Shown piece by piece: positions 23,499 to 30,782 of a stretch of DNA of 49,031 nt. Every line of letters starts with the position of its first letter. Position 1 is the first letter of the stretch. This DNA is from Chitinophagaceae bacterium UBA1946 (GTDB lineage: Bacteria > Bacteroidota > Bacteroidia > Chitinophagales > Chitinophagaceae), in contig DDEU01000052.1 in assembly GCA_002336815.1 (NCBI GenBank), positions 5,319 through 54,349 on the forward strand, in the 5' to 3' direction. The notes below the pieces were generated by a model. That model did not search any database and was not told the DNA's origin. It saw nothing but the letters and a program-made list of their open reading frames with translations. The translations under genes were made by a program, and so were the position numbers.

Positions 23499-25103
23499 AT
23501 GCAATTCACAAAAAATTTAAAAACAGATCTTCCATCCGGGCTGGTAGTATTTCTGGTAGCACTGCCGCTTTGCCTGGGTATTGCGCTGGCATCCGGCGCA
23601 CCCTTTTTTAGTGGTATTATTTCCGGTATTGTAGGCGGCATCGTTATTGGTGCTTTAAGTAATTCTCAATTGAGTGTAAGTGGCCCTGCAGCAGGGTTGG
23701 CTGCATTGGTGCTGGGTGCCATTACGGCCATTGGCGATTTCAGGTTGTTTTTATGCGCTGTATTAATAGCAGGCATATTGCAATTGCTGATGAGCCTGGC
23801 AAAACTGGGCGGCATTGCCAACTATATTCCTTCAAGTGTAATCAAGGGAATGCTTACCAGCATCGGCATACTGATTGTTGCCAAACAAATACCGCATGCT
23901 TTTGGGTATGATAAAGATGAAAAAGGAAACGTAACCGAATTATTTCCCTATGGCAGCGAAAACATGCACGAGTTGCTGCAGCCGTTGCAGCACATAGAAG
24001 TAGGCGTAACGCTGATCTGTGTAATTTCCATTATCATCATGTTGCTTTGGGAAAAGCCGTTTATTAAGAAACGGCTTCCCTTTGTTCCCGGGGCATTGGT
24101 TGCCGTAATTGTGGCCATACTCATTAACCAGTTATGGCTCAGCACCGGCAGCAAGCTGGCGATAGAGAATGAACACCTGGTGCAGATAAAAGCAGCATCT
24201 TCTGCATCAGAGTTTTTAGGTTTTTTTACTTTTCCTGATTTTTCCGGATTTTTAAACAGCAAGATCATTGTGTATGGTTTTGCCATTGCCATCATCGCTT
24301 CGCTGGAAACTTTGCTGAGCATTGAAGCCATTGACAATTTAGATCCACAGCGCCGGGTAACCAATACCAACAGGGAACTGTTTGCGCAGGGTGTTGGCAA
24401 TGCTGTTGCCGGTTTGATCGGTGGATTGCCTATTACCAGTGTAATTGTAAGAAGCAGTGCCAATGTAAATGCGGGCGCTAAAAGTAAATTCTCCGCCATT
24501 TTTCATGGATTATTATTGCTCATCTCAGTTATTTTTATTCCCATGCTGCTGAATAAAATTCCATTGTCGGCCCTGGCAGCCATCCTGTTATTAACAGGGT
24601 ATAAACTGGCAAAGCCGTCGGTATTTGTGCAGACAGTAAAGAATGGTAAATTCCAGTACATACCATTTTTTGTAACGGTGATCGTGATCATCGCCATCGA
24701 CCTTTTTGGCCTGGTGCCTGCGGTAAGCGGCAAGGGATTGTTAATTGGTGTAATTGCTGGTATTGTGGCGGCATTTGGTGCTATTCTTCATGGCAATCTT
24801 AAAAACTCTTACTTCTTTCATAAAGAAAGACACCAGCAGGGTGATCTTGTCAAGATACATCTTTCAGAAGAGGTTTCTTTTTTAAATAAGGCTGCTATCA
24901 GGGAAACGTTGGATACAATTCCGGCCAATACAACGGTAATCATTGATGCAAGCAATACCAGTTATATTGATTTTGATGTGCTGGAACTGATCAAAGAATT
25001 CAGGGACATCAAAGCGCCACTAAAAAACATTGTCAGCAAGCTGGAAGGGTTTAAAGATAAATACCAGGTAGAAAATCAGTTGAACGTGCAGTCGGTGCAT
25101 TAG
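23499..25103 (+). CDS. SulP family inorganic anion transporter with STAS domain
   Basis: 534 residues. About ten to twelve hydrophobic segments occupy residues 10-425, with the family signature near the N-terminus (DLPSGLVVFLVALPLCLGIALASG, then SVSGPAAGLAALV). A cytoplasmic STAS-like domain (about 440-530, TTVIIDASNTSYIDFDVLELI) follows. SulP proteins move sulfate, bicarbonate or other anions; the co-encoded carbonic anhydrase makes bicarbonate the likelier substrate, as for BicA-type carriers. The stop codon TAG begins a 7-base repeat array, and a strong bidirectional terminator follows. Confidence 0.92.
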   Translation: MQFTKNLKTDLPSGLVVFLVALPLCLGIALASGAPFFSGIISGIVGGIVIGALSNSQLSVSGPAAGLAALVLGAITAIGDFRLFLCAVLIAGILQLLMSLAKLGGIANYIPSSVIKGMLTSIGILIVAKQIPHAFGYDKDEKGNVTELFPYGSENMHELLQPLQHIEVGVTLICVISIIIMLLWEKPFIKKRLPFVPGALVAVIVAILINQLWLSTGSKLAIENEHLVQIKAASSASEFLGFFTFPDFSGFLNSKIIVYGFAIAIIASLETLLSIEAIDNLDPQRRVTNTNRELFAQGVGNAVAGLIGGLPITSVIVRSSANVNAGAKSKFSAIFHGLLLLISVIFIPMLLNKIPLSALAAILLLTGYKLAKPSVFVQTVKNGKFQYIPFFVTVIVIIAIDLFGLVPAVSGKGLLIGVIAGIVAAFGAILHGNLKNSYFFHKERHQQGDLVKIHLSEEVSFLNKAAIRETLDTIPANTTVIIDASNTSYIDFDVLELIKEFRDIKAPLKNIVSKLEGFKDKYQVENQLNVQSVH

Positions 25104-25130
25104 TGAATGGTGAATCGGCAATACGGAATT
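25103..25130 (+). repeat. 7-base repeat array after the SulP gene
   Basis: Beginning at the G of the TAG stop, the units are GTGAATG, GTGAATC, GGCAATA and CGGAATT. The phase and sequence match the arrays after infB and metF. Confidence 0.65.
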
Positions 25131-25175
25131 TGAATTTTGTACACCTGTAAAACAAATTTGACATTAATGATGCCT

Positions 25176-25219
25176 GTATAAAAAAATACCGGCCGCTTGC
25201 GGCCGGTATTTTTTTATAC
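25176..25219. terminator. bidirectional terminator between SulP and fabG
   Basis: Perfect 21-base arms (GC core ACCGGCCGC/GCGGCCGGT) around a TT loop, with A and T tracts built into the stem, so either strand ends in a T run. It separates convergent genes. Confidence 0.93.
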
Positions 25220-25232
25220 GTTCTTACAATCA

Positions 25233-25988
25233 TTAAATATTCAAGCCACCACAGGCGCTGATCACCTGCCCGGTAATATAGCTGCTCAGGTCGCTGGCTA
25301 AGAACAAGGTTACATTGGCGATATCTTCAGCAGTGGCAAAACGTCCCAGCGGAATGCCGGCTTTGTATTTGTCTGCCGCAGCGCCATCCTGCAAATAACT
25401 TGTCATATCTGTTTCTACAAAACCCGGTGCAATGGCATTGCAGCGAATGTTGCGGCTGCCCAGTTCTTTGGCTACCGATTTTGTAAACCCGATCACGCCC
25501 GCCTTGCTGGCTGCATAACTGCTTTGTCCCGCATTGCCCATTTCGCCGATCACGCTGCTCATGTTGATGATGCTGCCGCTCTTAGCCTTCATCATAGGTT
25601 TTATAACCTGCTTGGTCATGTTGAATACACTGGAAAGATTTACCTGTATCACTTCATTCCATTGTTCAGGTGTCATGCGGAGCAGCAGGTTATCTTTTGA
25701 AATGCCGGCATTGTTCACGCAGATATCCACCTGGCCGAATTCCTTTAGTACATCATTTACAAAAATTTCGCAGGCGGCAAAATCTGCTGCATTGCTCTGG
25801 TATGCTTTTGCCTTAACGCCCAGTGCAGCCAGTTTTTGCTCCAGTGCGGCGGCTTTTTCTTTACTGCTGTCGCTTACATAAGTAAATGCAATGTTTGCTC
25901 CCTGTTCCGCCAGTTTTATGGCCACACCTTCGCCGATACCCCGGGCAGCCCCGGTTACAATGGCTGTTTTGCCTTCAAGTAATTTCAT
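25233..25988 (-). CDS. fabG: 3-oxoacyl-[acyl-carrier-protein] reductase
   Basis: 251 residues, close to the usual 244-250. FabG reduces 3-oxoacyl-ACP with NADPH in each cycle of fatty acid synthesis. The short-chain dehydrogenase features are complete: the Rossmann motif TGAARGIGEG near residue 14, CVNNAGIS, catalytic Ser in INMSSVIGEMG, YAASK, and the NAIAPGFVETDM block after it. Nine bases separate it from the DUF3667 gene upstream, so it is the last gene of a lptB-GH3-DUF3667-fabG run. Confidence 0.92.
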   Translation of the reverse strand: MKLLEGKTAIVTGAARGIGEGVAIKLAEQGANIAFTYVSDSSKEKAAALEQKLAALGVKAKAYQSNAADFAACEIFVNDVLKEFGQVDICVNNAGISKDNLLLRMTPEQWNEVIQVNLSSVFNMTKQVIKPMMKAKSGSIINMSSVIGEMGNAGQSSYAASKAGVIGFTKSVAKELGSRNIRCNAIAPGFVETDMTSYLQDGAAADKYKAGIPLGRFATAEDIANVTLFLASDLSSYITGQVISACGGLNI

Positions 25989-25997
25989 GTTTATATT

Positions 25998-26942
25998 TTA
26001 AGTAGAATAATGAAAAGTTATTGCAAATAAAATGAATTTATAAATCACCTGCACGATAAAATAATGTGCAATTACCAGCAATAAAGATTTTAGAACGGCC
26101 CACCACCAGCGGTCCCTGTAAAAAAGCCGGAAGGCTTTTGCTGCAAAAGAAGCCACCACTAAATAAGCAAAAATTCCAACGGCAGCTTCGCCCACAGATT
26201 TAGTGATGGAAGCAGGGAAAAGTTTATAAAATAAAGTAAGCAGCAGCGGCAGGATAAAAAAGCTAAACAGTAAGTAAAAAGAGTTAAGCTCTGTTGCCAG
26301 TACCAGGTGATCGAAAAAGTAGCGGCGCTTGCGCAGCGACAGTAACCAAAGTACCAGTGCGGTAAGCGGCAAGAGTATTATGAGCAATATCTTCGAGATC
26401 TTTTCAGACTTTTTATTAAAGTTGTGTTCGATGGCCAACAACTTTTCATCGCTTTCGATCAGCGTATTCATCGCCTTTGTTTGATACACAAATACCTCTT
26501 GCTCATTGACAATGTTCTGTTGTTCTTCTGATTGGTAGATCACGCTGAGGGCACTATCGATATTGATGCCTGATTTTGCCGTTGTTACTTTAGCAGCGTA
26601 TGAATTTTTTTGCAGGTAATAGCTGAAGGGCATATTTAAACCTGTAAACAGCGGGAAGATGAGATACAGTACCACCAGCAGCATAAAAAAGGGCAGTGGC
26701 TTAAAATATTTTTTTCTGAGTCCGTCACAATAGTCTGATGAAAGCCTGCCGGGTTGCGAAAATATTGCCCTGAGAGTATTAAAAAAAGTGCCTTCAAAAT
26801 GAGTTACAAAATGAAGGGCATCTTCAAAAAAACGAAGGATCGATTTATCGTGGTCTGTATAAACTTTCTCTCCACATCGGTTACAATAATTTCCCTGGAA
26901 CCGGTTGCCGCAGTTCTTACAGCTGTTAGTGCCTTCGTTCAT
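25998..26942 (-). CDS. DUF3667 domain membrane protein
   Basis: 314 residues. A zinc ribbon at the N-terminus has Cys8, Cys11, Cys20 and Cys23. The conserved DUF3667 stretch comes next (HFVTHFEGTFFNTLRAIFSQPG, then FKPLPFFMLLVVLYLIFP). Four or so further hydrophobic segments fill the C-terminal half after a charged loop. Function is unknown. Its ATG overlaps the stop of the GH3 gene by four bases (26939-26942), which indicates translational coupling. Confidence 0.85.
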   Translation of the reverse strand: MNEGTNSCKNCGNRFQGNYCNRCGEKVYTDHDKSILRFFEDALHFVTHFEGTFFNTLRAIFSQPGRLSSDYCDGLRKKYFKPLPFFMLLVVLYLIFPLFTGLNMPFSYYLQKNSYAAKVTTAKSGINIDSALSVIYQSEEQQNIVNEQEVFVYQTKAMNTLIESDEKLLAIEHNFNKKSEKISKILLIILLPLTALVLWLLSLRKRRYFFDHLVLATELNSFYLLFSFFILPLLLTLFYKLFPASITKSVGEAAVGIFAYLVVASFAAKAFRLFYRDRWWWAVLKSLLLVIAHYFIVQVIYKFILFAITFHYST

Positions 26943-28459
26943 ACGGCCCGGAAATTTTTTAGTAAGATGATCTCTTCCAGGATATTTCTTTCGTTACTCA
27001 GCCTGGGTACTTTATGCTGGCCACCCAGCTTACCCTTACTCCTGAGCCATTCATTAAAAGCTCCCCTGGGCATGGCGTGCAATATAGGGAGCCTCAATGC
27101 AATATCCTTGTGGCGCTTGGCCTCGTAATCGCTGTTGATATCCTTTAAGGCATTGTCCAGCTCATAAATAAAAGCTGTGATATTGTCTGGTTCTTTTTCA
27201 AACTCCACCAGCCATTCATGTGTGCCGTTACTGCCGTCGCAAAAAAATACCGGGGCGGCCGTATAATCATTTACCACTGCGTTGGTTTTTTCTGCTGCGA
27301 TGGCAATGGCTTTGTCGGCGTTGTCTACGATCACCTCTTCCCCAAAAGCGTTCATATAATGTTTTAAACGGCCGCTTACTTTTATCTTATAAGGATTGAG
27401 GGAAACAAATTGTATGGTATCGCCGATGAGGTATCGCCAGAGGCCACCCGTAGTGCTGATGACCGGCGCATAGTTTTGCCCCGTTTTCACTTCATTCAGT
27501 CCAACAGTTTGGGGTGATGGCTTTCCATATTCTTCCACCGGCATAAATTCATAAAAAATGCCATGCTCGGTAAACAGCAACATGCCTTCATCGTCAGGGC
27601 AAATTTGCCCGGCAATAAAACCTTCACTGGCGTTGTATATTTCCAGGTAGTTGATGGGAGCGCCCATTATTTTTTCAAACTGCTCCCGGTAAGGCACAAA
27701 CGAAACGCCGCCATTGATGTACAGCTCCAGGTTGGGCCACACCTCTTTGATGGTCTTTTTTTGTTTTATTTCCAGTATGCGTTTCAGCAGCAGCAGCGTC
27801 CAGGTAGGTACGCCGGCAATAGAGGTTACATTTTCTTCTGCGGTGGTTTGTGCCAGCTTCTCAATTTTATTTTCCCATTCGTCCAGCAGGGCAATGCTCA
27901 GTTCGGGGGTTCGCAGCCACTGACCCCAAAAAGGAGAGTTTTGCATCAGTACCGCACTCAGGTCGCCATAGTGTATCTCATCGTTGATGGTGCTGATCTG
28001 GTGTGAGCCGCCTACTACCAGGCCCTTGCCGGTAAGCACATCGCTGGCAGGAAAATTTTTATAATAGTTGGAAAGTATATCTTTCATTCCCTGGAAATGA
28101 TTGTCCTGCAGGCTTTCATCGCTGATGGGGATGAACTTGCTTTTATCGCTGGTGGTACCCGATGATTTGGCAAACCAGTAAATGGCATCATTCCACAAAA
28201 TATTCTCCTCCCCGTTCATCATCCGTTCGATGTAAGGCTTCAGATCGTCGTATTCGTGAATGGGAACGGTTTTTTTAAAAGCCTTTAGATTGAAGAGCCT
28301 GGAGAAGCCATATTTTTTTCCAAATTCCGTGTATTGTGCAGATGTTACCAGGTGCTGCAACACTTCCCGCTGCGCCGCCATGGGGTGGTTACTCCATTTT
28401 TGCATGCGCCATAAGCGCATCCTTGCAATTTTAGATATGGCGGGGGATAGCAGCTTCAT
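26939..28459 (-). CDS. GH3 auxin-responsive promoter family protein
   Basis: 506 residues of the adenylate-forming superfamily named after plant GH3 enzymes. Recognisable blocks are FAKSSGTTSDKSKFIPIS (the Ser/Thr-rich ATP-binding loop), YINGGVSFVPYREQF, YNASEGFIAGQ, and GGLWRYLIGDTIQFV. Plant members join amino acids to acyl hormones; bacterial members have mostly unknown substrates, so only acyl-acid activation is inferred. It begins 58 bases after lptB and overlaps the DUF3667 gene. Confidence 0.9.
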   Translation of the reverse strand: MKLLSPAISKIARMRLWRMQKWSNHPMAAQREVLQHLVTSAQYTEFGKKYGFSRLFNLKAFKKTVPIHEYDDLKPYIERMMNGEENILWNDAIYWFAKSSGTTSDKSKFIPISDESLQDNHFQGMKDILSNYYKNFPASDVLTGKGLVVGGSHQISTINDEIHYGDLSAVLMQNSPFWGQWLRTPELSIALLDEWENKIEKLAQTTAEENVTSIAGVPTWTLLLLKRILEIKQKKTIKEVWPNLELYINGGVSFVPYREQFEKIMGAPINYLEIYNASEGFIAGQICPDDEGMLLFTEHGIFYEFMPVEEYGKPSPQTVGLNEVKTGQNYAPVISTTGGLWRYLIGDTIQFVSLNPYKIKVSGRLKHYMNAFGEEVIVDNADKAIAIAAEKTNAVVNDYTAAPVFFCDGSNGTHEWLVEFEKEPDNITAFIYELDNALKDINSDYEAKRHKDIALRLPILHAMPRGAFNEWLRSKGKLGGQHKVPRLSNERNILEEIILLKNFRAV

Positions 28460-28517
28460 TAGTATCAGGCAAAATACGCAAATGAAACGGAAAGATGAAA
28501 TGATTTAAAACAGCGGG

Positions 28518-29591
28518 CTATTGCTGATGGCTCATATTGTTGAGCTCGGTTTCAATCTGGCGAAGATCAGTTTGAGATAATACAGGCGAATGATGATACA
28601 TATCATCCAGCATTTTAATAAATGCAGGGTTACGGTGGCTTTTTCCGAAAGAATACAAAGAGCTTTTAAGTTCCAGCATAAATTTTTCATATTCTTCCTC
28701 TGCAGGTGTTGCCAAAACCGGCAGGTTTTCGAAAGATACATTCTCAAGGGCTTCTTTTTCTTCCGCTATTTTCTCCAGGGTAGCCAGGGCGCTTTTTACT
28801 GAGTACAACAACTTTTCGGCATTTACCCCGGCATCTTTTGCTTCGTCATGCAGGTAATCCTTTCTTCTTAGTTCAAAATTTCTACCTAAGTACAATCTCC
28901 GCACCTGTTCATTGGCGGCCAGTTCTTCGGCCGTACCATGTTCAAAGATCTTTCCATCGATCAGTAAATAGGCCCTGTCGCAGATGGACAGCGTTTCATT
29001 CACATTGTGATCGGTGATGAGGATGCCGATATTCTTATATTTCAGTTTTGCCACAATGGACTGTATGTCTTCCACCGCAATGGGATCAACACCTGCAAAA
29101 GGCTCATCCAGTAATACAAATTTGGGATCAACTGCCAGTGCCCTGGCTATTTCTGTTCTTCTTCTTTCACCCCCGCTCAGCGTATCACCATTATTCTTTC
29201 TTACCTGTTGCAAACGAAACTCGTCCAGCAACACTTCCAGTTTTTCCTTTTGTTCTTTCTTGTTAAGCTTTGTCATTTCCAGCACTGCTGAAATATTATC
29301 TTCTACGCTCAGTTTGCGAAATACGCTGGCCTCCTGAGGTAGGTAACCAATACCCATTTGCGCCCTTTTGTACATGGGCATTTTGGTGATGTTGATGTCA
29401 TTTAAAAAAACTTCGCCTGCATCCGGCTTTACCAGGCCGACCACCTGGTAAAAAGAAGTGGTTTTGCCGGCGCCATTGGGTCCCAGCAGGCCAACGATCT
29501 CCCCCTGCCTTACATTAAAGGAAACATTGTTCACCACCGTACGGCTGCCATATACTTTTACGAGATTCTTTGTTTGTATTACTAAATCCAA
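28518..29591 (-). CDS. lptB: LPS export ABC transporter ATP-binding protein LptB with C-terminal extension
   Basis: ATPase of the LptBFG complex, which extracts lipopolysaccharide from the inner membrane. Walker A GPNGAGKT, signature LSGGERRR, Walker B FVLLDEPFAGVDP and the switch His in TDHN are intact. Counting from the TTG at 29591, the LptB core ends at RRLYLGRNFELR, residue 242, the same place as E. coli LptB (241). A further 115 residues follow, mainly charged helix with no recognised domain. The open frame reaches an ATG at 29639, but a TATTTTTG promoter box lies inside that extension, so the TTG is favoured. The upstream ATG remains possible. Confidence 0.88.
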   Translation of the reverse strand: MDLVIQTKNLVKVYGSRTVVNNVSFNVRQGEIVGLLGPNGAGKTTSFYQVVGLVKPDAGEVFLNDINITKMPMYKRAQMGIGYLPQEASVFRKLSVEDNISAVLEMTKLNKKEQKEKLEVLLDEFRLQQVRKNNGDTLSGGERRRTEIARALAVDPKFVLLDEPFAGVDPIAVEDIQSIVAKLKYKNIGILITDHNVNETLSICDRAYLLIDGKIFEHGTAEELAANEQVRRLYLGRNFELRRKDYLHDEAKDAGVNAEKLLYSVKSALATLEKIAEEKEALENVSFENLPVLATPAEEEYEKFMLELKSSLYSFGKSHRNPAFIKMLDDMYHHSPVLSQTDLRQIETELNNMSHQQ

Positions 29592-29608
29592 TTCGGTAAG
29601 GTTTGCAA

Positions 29609-29616
29609 CAAAAATA
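29609..29616 (-). promoter_or_regulatory. -7 element of the lptB unit
   Basis: On the minus strand TATTTTTG matches TAnnTTTG and ends 17 bases before the favoured TTG start. No good TTTG lies at the expected distance upstream. Confidence 0.5.
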
Positions 29617-29662
29617 CAGTAAAGCCGGTATAACGCCATTGCCGATTAATGTTTAACATCTG

Positions 29663-29693
29663 TTTGTGCTTTATCCTTACTTAAGTAAGTTTG
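29663..29693 (+). promoter_or_regulatory. promoter of metF with overlapping palindrome
   Basis: TTTG at 29663-29666 and TAAGTTTG at 29686-29693 are 19 bases apart, a near-ideal Bacteroidota promoter. The 14-base perfect palindrome CTTACTTAAGTAAG (29676-29689) covers the spacer and half of the -7 box, where a repressor could act. Confidence 0.7.
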
Positions 29694-29712
29694 CAGATAT
29701 TTTAAAACCAAG

Positions 29713-30666
29713 ATGAAAGTTACAGACCACATAACCCAGGCAAAAGACACCCTTGTATCATTTGAAATTTTACCTCCTTTAAAAGGTAAAACCATTAACA
29801 CCATTTACAGTCACCTTGATCCATTGATGGAGTTTAAACCCTCTTTTATCAACGTTACTTACCATCGCAGCGAAACCATGTTCAAGAAAAAAGCGGATGG
29901 AACTTTTGAGCGGGTAGAAGTACGCAAGCGGCCGGGTACTGTTGCTATTTGTGCTGCCATTAAAAATCACTACAATGTAGATACGGTACCACATCTTATT
30001 TGCGGTGGCTTTAGCAAAAGAGATACGGAAGATGCACTGATCGACCTGAGTTTTTTAGGGATCGACAATGTGCTGGCTTTGAGGGGCGATGCTGCAAAAA
30101 ACGAGGCCGGTTTTGAGCCGGAAGCAAACGGGCATGCTTATAGTGTTGACCTGATAAAGCAGGTGGTTAACATGAAGAATGGTATTTACCTGGAAGAAGA
30201 TATCAAGAACGGCGGCAAGGCTGATTTTTGCATTGGCGCAGCCGGTTATCCTGAAAAGCATTTTGAAGCGCCCAACCTGGATACTGACCTGCAGCATTTA
30301 AAAGATAAAGTGGATGCCGGAGCGGATTATATCATGACGCAGATGTTCTTTAACAACCAGAAGTTTTTTGATTTTGTAAAATCCTGCAGGGAGATCGGGA
30401 TTGATGTGCCTATCATCCCGGGGCTTAAACCGCTTACTACCAAAAAGCAACTAACGGTGTTGCCAAAGATATTTCATGTGGATATTCCTACAGAATTATC
30501 CAACGAAGTGGCAAAAGCAAAAACAGATGAGGATGTTGAAAAGATTGGTACAGCCTGGCTGATACAGCAGTCAAAAGAATTGAAAGCATTCGGTGTACCG
30601 GTGCTCCATTATTATACACTGGGCAAGCCAAGGGTGATTTATGATGTGGTAAAGGAAGTGAGGTAA
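29713..30666 (+). CDS. metF: methylenetetrahydrofolate reductase
   Basis: 317 residues, normal MetF size. The flavoenzyme reduces 5,10-methylene-THF to 5-methyl-THF, the methyl donor for methionine synthesis. Family features are SFEILPPLKG near the N-terminus (catalytic Glu), PHLICGGFSKRDTEDAL, NVLALRGD, FCIGAAGYPEKHFEAPN and DYIMTQMFF. It is a single gene behind a strong promoter; no metH or metE is adjacent. The TAA stop is followed at once by TAG and a 7-base repeat array. Confidence 0.95.
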   Translation: MKVTDHITQAKDTLVSFEILPPLKGKTINTIYSHLDPLMEFKPSFINVTYHRSETMFKKKADGTFERVEVRKRPGTVAICAAIKNHYNVDTVPHLICGGFSKRDTEDALIDLSFLGIDNVLALRGDAAKNEAGFEPEANGHAYSVDLIKQVVNMKNGIYLEEDIKNGGKADFCIGAAGYPEKHFEAPNLDTDLQHLKDKVDAGADYIMTQMFFNNQKFFDFVKSCREIGIDVPIIPGLKPLTTKKQLTVLPKIFHVDIPTELSNEVAKAKTDEDVEKIGTAWLIQQSKELKAFGVPVLHYYTLGKPRVIYDVVKEVR

Positions 30667-30668
30667 TA

Positions 30669-30696
30669 GTGAATCGTCAATGGTGAATCGTGAATG
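30669..30696 (+). repeat. 7-base repeat array after metF
   Basis: Units GTGAATC, GTCAATG, GTGAATC and GTGAATG follow without gaps, preceded by TA directly after the TAA stop codon, so the array again starts in the context TAGTGAAT. Confidence 0.7.
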
Positions 30697-30724
30697 CGGC
30701 ACCCTGACAAAAACTCAAATTTGA

Positions 30725-30774
30725 AAATGACAAATAAAAGAGGCTTCAATTGAAGCCTCTTTTATTTGTCATTT
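30725..30774. terminator. bidirectional terminator between metF and the parvulin gene
   Basis: A perfect palindrome with 25-base arms centred at 30749/30750, core GAGGCTTCAA/TTGAAGCCTC and flanking A/T tracts on both sides. The genes on either side converge on it. Confidence 0.9.
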
Positions 30775-30782
30775 GTTTATTG

